Shown here piece by piece: positions 34,804-44,506 of a stretch of 64,000 nt of DNA. The stretch covers positions 3,443,977 to 3,507,976 of the forward strand of contig NC_018068.1 of the NCBI RefSeq assembly GCF_000255115.2, given 5' to 3'. The notes under the pieces are model-generated. The model did no database searches and had not been told where the DNA came from. It saw only the letters and a list, made by a program, of their open reading frames with translations. The stretch comes from Desulfosporosinus acidiphilus SJ4 (GTDB taxonomy: Bacteria > Bacillota > Desulfitobacteriia > Desulfitobacteriales > Desulfitobacteriaceae). The translations under genes were made by a program, and so were the position numbers. Positions within the stretch are counted from its first letter, which is position 1; the number at the start of each line of letters is the position of its first letter.

Positions 34804-36195
34804 TTATTTTGTTTTGAGATAAGCATCAATACCGGCTGCTGCCTTTTTACCGGCTCCCATGGCCAGAATAACTGTCGCTGCACCCGTAACAATGTCCCCG
34901 CCGGCAAAAACACCGGGTTTCGAAGTCATAAGCGTTTCAGGATCTGCAACAATATTGCCACGTTTGTTTAATTCCAACCCCGGAGTAGAGGTGGTTACTA
35001 AAGGATTGGGACCTTGGCCGATTGCCACCACCACTGTATCCATCTCGATCTCAAATTCCGAACCGGGAATCGGCACTGGGGATCGTCGTCCAGAGGCATC
35101 CGGTTCTCCCAATTCATAACGCAAGCAGGTTAAACTCTTAACCCAACTGCGTTCATCTCCCTCAATAGAAACCGGATTCGTCAGAAGACGGAATTGAATC
35201 CCTTCTTCTTCAGCATGCTCGAGTTCTTCTTTCCGAGCCGGCATTTCATCACGGGAACGGCGATAAATAATGTAGACATTTTCAGCCCCTAAACGTAAAG
35301 CAGTGCGAGCTGAATCCATAGCTACATTTCCTGCGCCAAGCACAGCCACATTCTTGCCAACTTTAACGGGGGTAGCATAGTCGGGGAATTTATAGCCCTT
35401 CATTAAATTAGTTCTTGTCAAAAACTCATTGGCAGAGTAAACCCCGTTGAGATTTTCTCCGGGTATATTCATGAAATAGGGAAGCCCAGCGCCGGTCCCA
35501 ATAAATACCGCATCATAGCCGTTTTCCATGAGTTCATCGACGGAGGTTACTTTTCCTACAACTTGATTAGTGAGGATTTCAACCCCCATCTTTTTTAAGG
35601 TATCGATTTCCGTTTGCACAATGTCCTTTGGCAGACGGAACTGAGGAATTCCATACATCAGAACTCCCCCGGCAACATGCAATGCCTCAAAAACAGTCAC
35701 TGCATGCCCTGCTTTGGCTAAATCACCGGCACATGCTAAACCCGCCGGTCCGGCACCGATAATCGCAACTCGTTTACCGCTGGGTTCAACTTTTTCTATT
35801 TGAGCAGCTTTCGATTTCATGCCGAAATCTGCGGCAAAACGCTCCAGACGTCCAATGGCCACAGATTCTCCTTTAATGCCCAGAATACACTTACTCTCGC
35901 ACTGGCTTTCTTGAGGGCAAACACGTCCGCAAACGGCTGGCAATGAATTTTTAACTTTTAAAATTCTAGCGGCTTCCTCAAAATTTTCCTCAGCAATTTG
36001 TTTAACAAAATCCGGAATAAGCACTTCGACAGGGCATCCAGTGCGACATAAAGGTTTTTTGCACTGCAAGCATCGTTTTGCTTCTTCTACCGCCATTTCT
36101 TGAGTATAGCCCAAAGCGACTTCTTCAAAGTTGTGTGCTCTGACCTTAGAATCTTGGCAGGGCATTTCGTGACGGGGTATTTTATTCGCAGCCAT
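34804..36195 (-). CDS. nfnB: NADPH-dependent FeS flavoprotein, NfnB/GltA type
   Basis: A 463-residue protein. Two cysteine clusters near the N-terminus (CLQCKKPLCRTGCP and CGRVCPQESQCESKC) bind [4Fe-4S]. An FAD fold follows (VAIIGAGPAGLACAGDLAKA) and an NADP fold (VAVLGAGNVAMDSARTALRL), ending GVFAGGDIVTGAATVILAMG. With NfnA it can perform electron-bifurcating NADH-dependent reduced ferredoxin:NADP oxidoreduction. No glutamate synthase large subunit is present, so the glutamate synthase label often given is unlikely. Overlaps nfnA (TAATG). Confidence 0.85.
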   Translation of the reverse strand: MAANKIPRHEMPCQDSKVRAHNFEEVALGYTQEMAVEEAKRCLQCKKPLCRTGCPVEVLIPDFVKQIAEENFEEAARILKVKNSLPAVCGRVCPQESQCESKCILGIKGESVAIGRLERFAADFGMKSKAAQIEKVEPSGKRVAIIGAGPAGLACAGDLAKAGHAVTVFEALHVAGGVLMYGIPQFRLPKDIVQTEIDTLKKMGVEILTNQVVGKVTSVDELMENGYDAVFIGTGAGLPYFMNIPGENLNGVYSANEFLTRTNLMKGYKFPDYATPVKVGKNVAVLGAGNVAMDSARTALRLGAENVYIIYRRSRDEMPARKEELEHAEEEGIQFRLLTNPVSIEGDERSWVKSLTCLRYELGEPDASGRRSPVPIPGSEFEIEMDTVVVAIGQGPNPLVTTSTPGLELNKRGNIVADPETLMTSKPGVFAGGDIVTGAATVILAMGAGKKAAAGIDAYLKTK

Positions 36196-37037
36196 TAGTG
36201 ATGCCCCCCTTCATGATGACATTCTAAGCGAGCCTTAGCCCGATTCTCTTCATCCTTGTAAAAAGCGAGACGTTTCATTGCTAAATCAAAATCTACTAAA
36301 TGGCCATCAAACTCAGGGCCATCTACACAAGCAAATTTCGTTTCATTGCCGACACTGACGCGGCAAGCACCACACATGCCGGTTCCATCAACCATGATCG
36401 GGTTCATACTGACAATGGTCTTTAACCCCAAAGGCCGAGTATACTCCACAACTGCTTTCATCATAATCATGGGACCTATTGCCCAGATGGCATCAACTTT
36501 ATGTCCGTCACTTAAGACTTTAGCTAAACCATCAGTGACAAATCCTTTAACGCCGGCACTTCCATCATTGGTAGCTATGACTACTTCATTGCTCACAGCA
36601 CGCATTTCGTCTTCCAAAATCAAAAGATCGGCACTTCTGGAACCCAAAACTGAAATCACATGATTTCCGGCATCTTTCAGACCCCGAGCAATTGGGTGAA
36701 TTGGGGCAATCCCAAGGCCGCCTCCAATACAGACAACCGTACCATATTTTTCAATTTCAGAAGCAACCCCCAGCGGGCCGACAAAATCTTGAAACTCATC
36801 CCCTTCATTCATCTGGGTGATGATCGCCGACGAGTATCCCACATCTTGGACAACAATCGTAATCGTACCTTTTTCACGATTAAAATCCATGACGGTCAGC
36901 GGAATTCGCTCGCCAACTTCATCAACCCGGACAATTACGAACTGTCCGGGTTCAACCTTAGCAGCCACAGCCGCAGCTTCGACTTCCAGCAAGGCAATGC
37001 CTTGAGCCAAAAGTCTTTTTTTAACAATGCGGTACAT
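36195..37037 (-). CDS. nfnA: FAD/NAD(P)- and 2Fe-2S-binding reductase, NfnA type
   Basis: A 280-residue ferredoxin-NADP reductase-like protein. The FAD region has PGQFVIVRVDEVGERIPLT, the NAD region CIGGGLGIAPIHPIARGLK, and the C-terminal cluster ligands lie in GTGMCGACRVSVGNETKFAC. It pairs with NfnB; related sulfide dehydrogenase SudA or PyrK-type proteins are alternatives. ATG at 37037 follows GAGGAGGAGTCAA. Nothing recognisable in 37038-37208. Confidence 0.85.
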   Translation of the reverse strand: MYRIVKKRLLAQGIALLEVEAAAVAAKVEPGQFVIVRVDEVGERIPLTVMDFNREKGTITIVVQDVGYSSAIITQMNEGDEFQDFVGPLGVASEIEKYGTVVCIGGGLGIAPIHPIARGLKDAGNHVISVLGSRSADLLILEDEMRAVSNEVVIATNDGSAGVKGFVTDGLAKVLSDGHKVDAIWAIGPMIMMKAVVEYTRPLGLKTIVSMNPIMVDGTGMCGACRVSVGNETKFACVDGPEFDGHLVDFDLAMKRLAFYKDEENRAKARLECHHEGGHH

Positions 37038-37208
37038 TTGACTCCTCCTCAATGTCCAGAATATTTAACTAGCATTTTATTTATTTATTCGATATGTTCT
37101 AGGCAATATCCTTCCGAAATATGTTAGTTAAAGGTATATAAAAAAATCATTGATTAAAGTATTAAAACTCATATCTATTATTTACATAATCAGTTTAGAA
37201 CATTTATT

Positions 37209-37658
37209 TTATTGGCTATTAGATCCTTCATCAAGCCCTTTAGTATTTCCTTTCGCCACACTGTCTACAATTCTGTCAAGGATTCCATTAACGAACTTGG
37301 CTGACTCTTCCCCGCCAAAACGTTTTGCCAATTCAATCGCTTCATTGAGACTGACTCTGCCAGGGATATCGGGACGAAAGAGGATTTCGCAAGTAGCTAT
37401 ACGCATCACATTGCGGTCAACATTAGCCATTCGCTTAATTCCCCAGCCTTGGGCGAACGAAGCAATGGTTTCATCAATCTGTTCTAAGTGGGCAATGGTT
37501 TCATCAACAAGCTCCCGAGCAAAAACCTTACTACTCTCAGGGACTTCAAATTCTTCCGCCCAACGTTGAACTTCTGCTGAAGGAGATAAAGGTTCTTTCG
37601 TTAAGTCTCTTTGGAAAAGAACCTGCAATGCTGTTTCACGGGCTAATCTTCGGCTCAA
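37209..37658 (-). CDS. nusB: Transcription antitermination factor NusB
   Basis: A 149-residue helical protein. RRLARETALQVLFQRDL, then VDRNVMRIATCEILF and VSLNEAIELAKRFGGEESAK followed by FVNGILDRI are NusB signatures. It takes part in rRNA antitermination with NusE. TTG start after AGGAGGAATATCC. It follows the asp23/amaP group, as in Bacillus (yqhY-nusB). Confidence 0.95.
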   Translation of the reverse strand: MSRRLARETALQVLFQRDLTKEPLSPSAEVQRWAEEFEVPESSKVFARELVDETIAHLEQIDETIASFAQGWGIKRMANVDRNVMRIATCEILFRPDIPGRVSLNEAIELAKRFGGEESAKFVNGILDRIVDSVAKGNTKGLDEGSNSQ

Positions 37659-37672
37659 GGATATTCCTCCTA

Positions 37673-37918
37673 TTATTTGTTGATAGTTTTTTTCAGCCAG
37701 GCCATGATATCCTGATGGTCATCTTGGCGTTTTCCAATGATAAATCCCAGAAGTACAAATAAAGTGAGTACCATTGTCCGCCAAAAGCCAAGGGTTACCG
37801 CCAATAACCCCGTAACAAATCCGATTGAAGTTCCAATCAGCTTGCCGGGATGGTTATTTAAAGCCCAAACGATAAATCCAGTGAGTTTCTCTCCCAAGTT
37901 GTGCCAAAAGTCACTCAT
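37673..37918 (-). CDS. DUF2273 small membrane protein
   Basis: An 81-residue protein with two hydrophobic helices (about 27-44 and 47-63, LIGTSIGFVTGLLAVTLG and RTMVLTLFVLLGFIIG) and a basic, polar tail. Such proteins accompany AmaP and Asp23 in Firmicutes. Its ATG overlaps the amaP stop. Role unknown; it probably helps anchor envelope-stress proteins. Confidence 0.85.
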   Translation of the reverse strand: MSDFWHNLGEKLTGFIVWALNNHPGKLIGTSIGFVTGLLAVTLGFWRTMVLTLFVLLGFIIGKRQDDHQDIMAWLKKTINK

Positions 37919-38433
37919 CGAACGCGTGCCGTGCGTACTCTTTCTAATCGCCGCACGAACACTTTCACCTCAATTACACTTATACCGGTATATAATTCTA
38001 CATCTTGCTTGACCTTTTCTTTCAGTTTCTTTGAAGTCTGGGGTATTAGGATGCCCTGCTCATATTGACATGATACTATTATTTGGAGGCCTGATTCTCG
38101 TTCTCTAAGCTTTGATTGAACTTGCATAACTCCTGAAATGGCTGTCGCACTGCGGGCAATAATCTCTTCGAGTGCTTCCTGAGAAATGCGCACCTCCCCA
38201 TCGCTGCCGGAAGAAGTGCGAAAGGTACGATCATTATTATCTTGCGGTCTAACGAGTAGGAGTAATCCTCCTAAAAGCAAAAAAACGGCCACAACTAAGC
38301 TCTCCAAGGGATTCCATTTTAACCAGTGGAGCCCCTGAAGCAGTAAATCATAAGGGAGCCCCCACCCTGTGGCCATGGCAAATATCCAAAGTGCCCCCAG
38401 AACCATGAGAACTCCCAAAATAAAGGCTAACAA
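37915..38433 (-). CDS. amaP: Alkaline shock response membrane anchor protein AmaP
   Basis: A 172-residue protein with two N-terminal transmembrane helices (about 3-20 and 44-62) and a C-terminal Asp23-like domain (GEVRISQEALEEIIARSATA, then VEVKVFVRRLERVR). It anchors Asp23 at the membrane. TTG start after AAAGGAGGACGACAC. It forms an asp23-amaP-DUF2273 set. Confidence 0.85.
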   Translation of the reverse strand: MLAFILGVLMVLGALWIFAMATGWGLPYDLLLQGLHWLKWNPLESLVVAVFLLLGGLLLLVRPQDNNDRTFRTSSGSDGEVRISQEALEEIIARSATAISGVMQVQSKLRERESGLQIIVSCQYEQGILIPQTSKKLKEKVKQDVELYTGISVIEVKVFVRRLERVRTARVR

Positions 38434-38487
38434 GTGTCGTCCTCCTTTCAGAAGCCCCCCCTGGAATTTCCAGAGGGGGCATTTTCT

Positions 38488-38883
38488 TTACTTCAGACGA
38501 AAGTCTTCTTCTTTGCTTTCCAATACCGGTTTAAAATTAACTCCTTGCACATGTACATTGGCCTCAACAACAGCAAGACCTGTCATACTCTCAATGGCTT
38601 CCTTTACTGCTTCTTGTACCTTATAAGCAACTTCTGGAATTGATACGCCATACTCCACAACAATAAAGAGATCTACGGCAACCTCATGTTCGCCAACCTC
38701 AACCTTGACCCCTTTGGATAAGTTCTTATTTCTGCCTAACATCTGAGCAAGGTCTCCCACAAAACCTCCGCTCATGCCAACGACACCCTCAACCTCTGAA
38801 GCTGCTAATCCGGCAATGACCTCTACAACTTCGTCGGCAATTCGGATAGAACCGAGAGAGTTTTCCGTTTCCAGACTTTCCAT
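38488..38883 (-). CDS. Asp23/Gls24 family envelope stress protein
   Basis: A 131-residue Asp23 domain: GSIRIADEVVEVIAGLAASE, VEGVVGMSGGF, VAVDLFIVVEYGVSIPEVAY and VVEANVHVQGVNF. The Bacillus orthologue YqhY lies between accC and nusB, the same position as here, and has been tied to control of acetyl-CoA carboxylase. Only the location supports that link in this genome. Confidence 0.92.
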   Translation of the reverse strand: MESLETENSLGSIRIADEVVEVIAGLAASEVEGVVGMSGGFVGDLAQMLGRNKNLSKGVKVEVGEHEVAVDLFIVVEYGVSIPEVAYKVQEAVKEAIESMTGLAVVEANVHVQGVNFKPVLESKEEDFRLK

Positions 38884-39041
38884 TTCTTCACCTCCAGATA
38901 AACTGAATCTAATATAGTTCCAATCCGAGTTAGATTAGTCCAATATAATATAATACAAGACAAGATAAAATAGAATGATATGGCAAAAAATCATCCAATT
39001 CCCATGGTTCGCTAATCGTTGCTATTATAACAAATCAAGGG

Positions 39042-39072
39042 CATTCTGGCAAAGATTATTGTAATAATCTTT
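39042..39072 (-). terminator. Inverted repeat after accC
   Basis: The minus strand has AAAGATTATT-AC-AATAATCTTT, a 10-bp AT-rich palindrome about 50 bp after the accC stop. It lacks a strong T-run, so termination is uncertain. Positions 38884-39040 show nothing else recognisable. Confidence 0.4.
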
Positions 39073-39126
39073 AAGAATACCCCTTCGTCATTCATCATTG
39101 TTTCTGCCTAATCTTTAATTCTCAAC

Positions 39127-40473
39127 CTACTCTCCGAGAATCCGCCGTTGAATAAAATTCGTATAGACTTCCCCTCGGCGGTAGAAAGCATTTTCTAAAA
39201 CTTTCAAATGAAACGGAATTGTCGTGTGAATTCCTTCAATCACGAATTCCTCCAGGGCACGTTTCATTCTTTGTATAGCTTCTTCCCGAGTAGCACCCCA
39301 AACAATCAGTTTTCCGACCATGGAATCGTAGTAAGGAGAAACTGTATAGCCCTGATAGGCAGCACTGTCAACCCGTACTCCCGGGCCACCCGGTGCATGA
39401 TATATTTTTAGAGTACCCGGTGAGGGCATGAAGTTCTTATCCGGATTTTCAGCATTAATTCTGCATTCTATAGCCCAGCCGCGAATTTCAATGTCCTCCT
39501 GGGTATATCCTAACGGCTCACCGGCTGCTAAACGAATTTGTTCTTTAACCAGATCAAGTCCCGTTACAAGTTCTGTTACCGGGTGCTCTACTTGGATTCT
39601 TGTATTCATTTCAATGAAATAAAAGTTTCCGTGCCGGTCTAACAGAAATTCAATGGTCCCAGCATTGGAATAGTTTGCTGATTTAGCAGCTTTTACTGCT
39701 ACTGAGCCCATTTTAGCTCTTAACTCAGGCGTTAGGGCGCTAGACGGTGCTTCTTCCAAAAGTTTCTGGTGACGGCGCTGTAAAGAACAATCCCTTTCAC
39801 CGAGATGTACAACCTCACCGTATTTGTCAGCTAATATTTGAATTTCAATATGCCTGGGTTCTTCAACGTATTTTTCCAGGTAGACATCGGAATTGCCAAA
39901 AGCGGCCTGAGCCTCTGTTTGAGCCGCCTGAATTGCTTTACTCAGTTCCTTAGCATTCTGAGCAACCCGCATTCCCTTACCACCGCCTCCAGCTGAGGCT
40001 TTAATCAAAACGGGATAACCTATACTATCAGCAACAGTTTCCGCCATCTGATCATCTTTAATGATGTCTTTAGATCCGGGAACCACCGGCACTCCGGCAT
40101 CAATCATAGTTTTTCTGGCGATGGCTTTATCTCCCATCGTCTCAATGGCATGGGAAGACGGTCCAATAAACGTTATCCCACAAGACTCACAAATCTCGGC
40201 AAACCGAGCATTTTCTGATAAAAACCCATATCCGGGGTGAATAGCGTCAACACCCGTCAATTCAGCAGCACTAATGATGTTAGGAATATTCAAATAGCTT
40301 TTGACGCTTGCCGCTGGGCCTACGCAAACTGCCTCATCGGCGGCCTTTACGTGTAAAGATTCTCGATCTCCTTCGGAAAATACAGCAACCGTCTCAATAT
40401 CTAGTTCATGACACGCACGAATGACACGAAGGGCAATTTCTCCGCGGTTTGCAACCAGGATTTTTTTAAACAT
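39127..40473 (-). CDS. accC: Biotin carboxylase
   Basis: A 448-residue ATP-grasp enzyme. [20 protein letters not shown] begins the biotin carboxylase N-domain, [13 protein letters not shown] follows, then the glycine-rich loop [34 protein letters not shown], and [16 protein letters not shown] with the catalytic residues. It carboxylates biotin on the carrier domain encoded just upstream. It lies 11 bp after the carboxyltransferase/AccB fusion, so the two could form either acetyl-CoA carboxylase parts or a two-subunit pyruvate carboxylase. Confidence 0.96.
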   Translation of the reverse strand: MFKKILVANRGEIALRVIRACHELDIETVAVFSEGDRESLHVKAADEAVCVGPAASVKSYLNIPNIISAAELTGVDAIHPGYGFLSENARFAEICESCGITFIGPSSHAIETMGDKAIARKTMIDAGVPVVPGSKDIIKDDQMAETVADSIGYPVLIKASAGGGGKGMRVAQNAKELSKAIQAAQTEAQAAFGNSDVYLEKYVEEPRHIEIQILADKYGEVVHLGERDCSLQRRHQKLLEEAPSSALTPELRAKMGSVAVKAAKSANYSNAGTIEFLLDRHGNFYFIEMNTRIQVEHPVTELVTGLDLVKEQIRLAAGEPLGYTQEDIEIRGWAIECRINAENPDKNFMPSPGTLKIYHAPGGPGVRVDSAAYQGYTVSPYYDSMVGKLIVWGATREEAIQRMKRALEEFVIEGIHTTIPFHLKVLENAFYRRGEVYTNFIQRRILGE

Positions 40474-40484
40474 GCCTTTTCTCC

Positions 40485-40964
40485 TTATTTTTCAATGATG
40501 AACAGCGGCTGACCATACTCAACGGGTTGCCCATTCTCTACTAAGATTTTAATTAACTTTCCTTCAACATCGGACTCAATTTCGTTCATTAACTTCATAG
40601 CTTCTATAATGCAAACAGGCTGTCCGATACTAATTTGCTGCCCCACTTCCACATACGGTGCTGCATCCGGCGAGGAAGCATGATAAAATGTTCCGACCAT
40701 CGGAGCAGTTATAGTTTCCGTATTTTGCTGGCCGACAGGATCTGAAGATGCAACGGGAGCTTCCGCAATTAGTTCAGCCTGAACATTTGAGGCTGCGGCA
40801 ATAGTCTTAGATTCCTGACGGACAGGAGCCGCTGCCGGAACGCTTGGAGGAAAATTCATCCCCTTGCGGATGGCAATTTTTACACCATCACTTTCCAGGT
40901 TTAACTCACTTATTTCTGTTTCATCAATTATTTTAATTAATTCTTTGATTTCCTTTAAATTCAT
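40485..40964 (-). CDS. accB: Internal start producing free AccB biotin carrier (nested in the fusion)
   Basis: Inside the fusion, TAAGGAGGAT (40980-40971) precedes an in-frame ATG at 40964 by 8 nt, an ideal ribosome binding site. The resulting 159-residue product [17 protein letters not shown]... is a full-length AccB with a biotinyl domain ([10 protein letters not shown]). This fits the conserved accB-accC order in spore formers. Translation from this site is inferred from sequence alone. Confidence 0.65.
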   Translation of the reverse strand: MNLKEIKELIKIIDETEISELNLESDGVKIAIRKGMNFPPSVPAAAPVRQESKTIAAASNVQAELIAEAPVASSDPVGQQNTETITAPMVGTFYHASSPDAAPYVEVGQQISIGQPVCIIEAMKLMNEIESDVEGKLIKILVENGQPVEYGQPLFIIEK

Positions 40965-42431
40965 TTTTGAATCCTCCTTAGCTAATCCCGTGGTCCAGAT
41001 TTCCTTCGCTGCTTTCGTTTCCTTTACTGCGCTAGCTGCGGTTTTAATTTCGCTGTTGGGTATGATTCCATTTTTCCTCTCTTCAAAAAACTTCTTAGCG
41101 ATTTGAGGAAAAATAGCAAAACTCATAATATCTTCCGGAGAACGGGCTAATCCTAAGCTATCACGTTTGGCCTTCTCCATCCCCGGTTCTAAATTGTCAG
41201 CCGGACGCTCGAATAATGGCTTCTCATTGCCAATAATCTTTTTCTGAATATCATGATTGATGGAAGCCGGCGGACGTCCATAGAGACCACGCACATAAGC
41301 CTTTACTTCGCCAGGCACTAATTTATATCTTGCCCCGCTCAAAACATTTAATACAGCTTGGGTCCCAACAATTTGACTTGTCGGTGTAACTAAAGGCGGA
41401 TAGCCTAACTCTGCCCGAACCTTGGGAATTTCATTTAAAACATCATGAATGCGGTCAAGGGCCCTTTGTTCCTCCAATTGAGACACCAAATTCGAGATCA
41501 TTCCGCCAGGAACTTGATGTTCAAAAACTCTCATATCGGATATCCGGGTAATCCCACGCTCAAAGCCACGGCTTTTGCGCAAGGCTTCAAAGTAATTGGC
41601 TATGTGGAATAGATTTCTAAGATTTAGACCACTGTCATAGTCCGAATCTTGAAAAGCCCTGACCACTGTTTCAACAGGAGGTTGACTTGCTCCAAAAGCT
41701 AAAGGAACACTGGCCGTATCGATGACATCAACTCCCGCTTCCGCCGCCTTCAGATAAGCTCCTACTGCCATTCCTCCAATGTAGTGACTGTGCAAATGAA
41801 TCATAATCCCCAATTTCTTTTTTAAGAGGGAAACTAACTCATAGGCTCTAAACGGCGTAAGCAGTCCAGCCATATCTTTTATACAAATGGAATCCGCTCC
41901 CAGTTCAGCAAGAGCCGTCGCTGTTTCCAGATAATGATCTATCGTGTGAACCGGACTCATGGTATAAACGACGGATGCTTGAACATGAGCTCCGGCCTTT
42001 TTGGCAGCTTCCATGGGAACAACCATATTTCTCACATCATTAAGAGCATCAAAAATCCGGATAATATCAATTCCATTCTTCACACTGAGGGAAACAAACT
42101 CTCGTACCACATCATCCGGGTAATGCTGATAGCCTACTAACGACTGGGCCCTAAGAAGCATTTGCAAGGGAGTTTTATGCACACGACGTTTAATCTCACG
42201 CAAACGTTCCCAGGGATCTTCGCCTAAAAAACGCAAACAGACATCAAAGGTTGCTCCTCCCCATACTTCGAGAGAAAAATACCCTGCCTCGTCGATCTCT
42301 TCTAAAATCGGCAGCATATCCTCTGTACGCATACGAGTAGCCCAAAGGCTTTGATGAGCATCCCTAAGTGTCGTATCAGTAATCTTAATCGGTTTCACTG
42401 CCGTTACCCCTCTCTCTTTACCCATTAACAT
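40485..42431 (-). CDS. OadA/PycB-type carboxyltransferase fused to an AccB biotin carrier
   Basis: A 648-residue protein. Residues 1-470 are a PYC/OadA carboxyltransferase: [20 protein letters not shown], the metal/biotin region [20 protein letters not shown], and [16 protein letters not shown]. Residues 490-648 match AccB from its own start: [19 protein letters not shown], a Pro/Ala linker, and the biotin site [24 protein letters not shown] is the AccB form rather than the usual OadA form. With AccC it could act as pyruvate carboxylase (or an oxaloacetate decarboxylase alpha chain, though no beta/gamma subunits are here). An internal ribosome site can also yield free AccB. Confidence 0.9.
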   Translation of the reverse strand: MLMGKERGVTAVKPIKITDTTLRDAHQSLWATRMRTEDMLPILEEIDEAGYFSLEVWGGATFDVCLRFLGEDPWERLREIKRRVHKTPLQMLLRAQSLVGYQHYPDDVVREFVSLSVKNGIDIIRIFDALNDVRNMVVPMEAAKKAGAHVQASVVYTMSPVHTIDHYLETATALAELGADSICIKDMAGLLTPFRAYELVSLLKKKLGIMIHLHSHYIGGMAVGAYLKAAEAGVDVIDTASVPLAFGASQPPVETVVRAFQDSDYDSGLNLRNLFHIANYFEALRKSRGFERGITRISDMRVFEHQVPGGMISNLVSQLEEQRALDRIHDVLNEIPKVRAELGYPPLVTPTSQIVGTQAVLNVLSGARYKLVPGEVKAYVRGLYGRPPASINHDIQKKIIGNEKPLFERPADNLEPGMEKAKRDSLGLARSPEDIMSFAIFPQIAKKFFEERKNGIIPNSEIKTAASAVKETKAAKEIWTTGLAKEDSKMNLKEIKELIKIIDETEISELNLESDGVKIAIRKGMNFPPSVPAAAPVRQESKTIAAASNVQAELIAEAPVASSDPVGQQNTETITAPMVGTFYHASSPDAAPYVEVGQQISIGQPVCIIEAMKLMNEIESDVEGKLIKILVENGQPVEYGQPLFIIEK

Positions 42432-42740
42432 TTCTCAATAGGGTAAGATTTTTCTTAATCTTAAGACAATACTTTACCTAAGTAAAACATATGTCTTATT
42501 ATATGGGGCAACGTTTCCATTTTCAACGCACAGATGTTAAGTATATTGTATTTTGCGCCGGCCTAGCTGTACTGACCTTAGGTACTGATCCTTAAATTGA
42601 TGCTTGCATTGTCTGTCTCGAAAAATTCCAGATGGAACTTTGTGCTCCTTAACTTAACATAGAGTTTAGTCCAATTCTACTAATTCGAGCTTAATGATAA
42701 TTTTCCTGCTCAAAGACAGAACTTTAAATTTTCAGCCAAC
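42432..42740. other. Intergenic region upstream of the carboxylase operon
   Basis: About 309 bp without a gene between the spoIIIAH stop and the fusion gene start. It should hold the minus-strand promoter of the carboxylase operon and the spoIIIA 3' end. I see a TACTGA direct repeat near 42570-42590 and no clear terminator hairpin. Confidence 0.5.
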
Positions 42741-43307
42741 TTACTTCTTCGCTGATATCATAATCTTATCCAACCTTACTTTGGTGACGCGGACAACAAC
42801 ATCTTGGATAATGCTTATCTCATCGGGCGTTAAACCTGAAGAATAAACAATCACTGTGACATTGTCCGGACAGACGTCGGTTACAAGATCTTTAAACCCC
42901 TTGATTTTTAGGAGATTTTCGATTTCATCCTCTTTTTGGATTTTCCTGCTCAATTCGAGCCATTGTTCCTGAGCCTTAATCTTAGTTTTTTCCACGCTTG
43001 AATTTAGCAACTCAGAGAGCATTGATTTCGTTTCCTGACGAAACTGATCGCGCTTTAGGCGATAATTTACGAAGTAATTTTCTCCAGTGCCATCCGGTTG
43101 GATGGGCTCATATTGAATTTTGACAGAAGAATCAATAACGGAATTGCCAGGATATTCTTCAAAATTTGCTGCAGACTGAGAGGGGGATTTTGCCCATACC
43201 CATAAGGCTCCTATGATCAGTACCAAACCTGCGATTAATCTCAGTAATTTCCACAATTTGAAATTATTATTAATTAAAATTACGGGCTTTCTTAACCCTC
43301 TGTTCAT
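42741..43307 (-). CDS. spoIIIAH: Stage III sporulation protein AH
   Basis: A 188-residue protein with one N-terminal transmembrane helix (about 22-40, LLRLIAGLVLIIGALWVWAK) and a C-terminal ring-building domain (VTDVCPDNVTVIVYSSGLTP, then VVRVTKVRLDKIMI). It forms the mother-cell ring that pairs with forespore SpoIIQ in the feeding channel. ATG overlaps the spoIIIAG stop. Last gene of the operon. Confidence 0.93.
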   Translation of the reverse strand: MNRGLRKPVILINNNFKLWKLLRLIAGLVLIIGALWVWAKSPSQSAANFEEYPGNSVIDSSVKIQYEPIQPDGTGENYFVNYRLKRDQFRQETKSMLSELLNSSVEKTKIKAQEQWLELSRKIQKEDEIENLLKIKGFKDLVTDVCPDNVTVIVYSSGLTPDEISIIQDVVVRVTKVRLDKIMISAKK

Positions 43308-43870
43308 TGCTCTCCCCCCATTGGGACCACAGTGATTTTGGCGCTGGGAATACTAAGGAGAGTTTGAACTGCGGTGTGGATCGCTTCCCTTACCTTGGGA
43401 TCCCTTGCTCCTTCGGCAATCACCAGAACTCCGGCTACCTCAGGACGGTCTTCCATCACCATGACAGGCATAGAGGAACCGTTCGGCATAACCACCTGAT
43501 TGTTCTCAGTTTCCTGGGTTGTTTCTCGGGTTCCCCCAGTTTTATCCGTCTCTTTAGAGGTGTTTTTGGTGACACTTTGGTTGCGGGCATATTCTGTCTT
43601 CAGCCCGGTTGAGAGACTTACGGATACTTGAACCTTCCCCACTCCATCCATTAATGACAGATTGGCCCGTAGTTTACTCTCCAACTCTTTTTCTAAGGCA
43701 GAAATTTTCGTACCCGAGGTGGCAACCAAGGAGCTTGCTGGCGCGGTTTGCGTACTTTGAATTTGATTTCCCGGTCCTCGGCCTAAATAGATAAAAGACA
43801 TCCCCACAGCCACTAAGGCTACTAATCCTATCAAAGTTTTTTCCGAAGAAATGAAATTTGTTAATTTCAC
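43304..43870 (-). CDS. spoIIIAG: Stage III sporulation protein AG
   Basis: A 188-residue protein with an N-terminal helix (about 15-33, LIGLVALVAVGMSFIYLG) and a ring domain (LESKLRANLSLMDGVGKVQV, then VAGVLVIAEGARDPKVREAI). It forms large rings of the engulfment-stage channel. GTG at 43870 follows GAGAGGAGGCTGTTATTT; an in-frame start at 43936 overlapping spoIIIAF is less likely. Confidence 0.93.
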   Translation of the reverse strand: MKLTNFISSEKTLIGLVALVAVGMSFIYLGRGPGNQIQSTQTAPASSLVATSGTKISALEKELESKLRANLSLMDGVGKVQVSVSLSTGLKTEYARNQSVTKNTSKETDKTGGTRETTQETENNQVVMPNGSSMPVMVMEDRPEVAGVLVIAEGARDPKVREAIHTAVQTLLSIPSAKITVVPMGGEQ

Positions 43871-43919
43871 AAATAACAGCCTCCTCTCAAAATAACCCTG
43901 CTTTAATTTTCCCGAGCTT

Positions 43920-44498
43920 TCAATGTTCTTGAACATGGATTAATTCTTTGGACAAGCTCATCAAAGTAGAAATCTTATCTCGTACTTCCTCACATCGTGT
44001 CGATTGTGATTCAGCAACGGACTCAGAACCGATTTTTATGGGCTGAACAGATTGTATTTCAGCGTTATCCGGCGTCAACGTCACCTTAATGTTGGAAATT
44101 TTGGGCTGGTCGGTAATACCTCCTCCCCCATCAACAAAATCAATGTCCACTACAGCAGATTTAACGCCTTTAGTTCCTAGGGCTAATGCCTGGACCTGGT
44201 TTTCAAGTATCTGGCGATATTGCCCTTGTACAGCATCACGTCCAACATTTATTCCTTGTCCTTCAGCAATGGTTGGAAGATCTTGGGGGACTACAGTTGA
44301 CCACGCAGGGACCTCCATGGTCAACGGAACGTGTAAAAAAGAAGTTATCGGAGCAAGTACTGCTGAAATCACAAATAGTCCCATAACCATCTGGACAAAA
44401 CTCCTCATGGATTTATTGGGCAGAAGCATTTCCAGAAAGGTAGCCACTAGTAAGATAAAGGCTAGATTGCGCACTAAGTTTTGTAACGTCTGCATCAT
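43920..44498 (-). CDS. spoIIIAF: Stage III sporulation protein AF
   Basis: A 192-residue protein with two hydrophobic N-terminal helices (about 8-26 and 33-53, LAFILLVATFLEMLLP and MVMGLFVISAVLAPI) and a soluble ring-like domain ending NAEIQSVQPIKIG. It is a component of the SpoIIIA-SpoIIQ channel. ATG at 44498 follows GAGGAGGTGC; the TTG four codons upstream overlaps this ribosome site. Confidence 0.93.
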   Translation of the reverse strand: MMQTLQNLVRNLAFILLVATFLEMLLPNKSMRSFVQMVMGLFVISAVLAPITSFLHVPLTMEVPAWSTVVPQDLPTIAEGQGINVGRDAVQGQYRQILENQVQALALGTKGVKSAVVDIDFVDGGGGITDQPKISNIKVTLTPDNAEIQSVQPIKIGSESVAESQSTRCEEVRDKISTLMSLSKELIHVQEH

Positions 44499-44506
44499 GC
44501 ACCTCC

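Noticed and set aside
34804-37037. Glutamate synthase assignment for the flavoprotein pair
   Set aside because: The small-subunit-like protein is followed by an NfnA-type reductase and no glutamate synthase large subunit is present; NfnAB fits better.
36660-37127. Plus-strand open frame of 155 codons opposite nfnA
   Set aside because: Mirrors the minus-strand nfnA coding sequence, has no recognisable domain or ribosome site, and nfnA is certain.
42560-42595. FapR-type operator upstream of the carboxylase operon
   Set aside because: TACTGA occurs as a direct repeat, not the inverted TTAGTACC...GGTACTAA expected for FapR.
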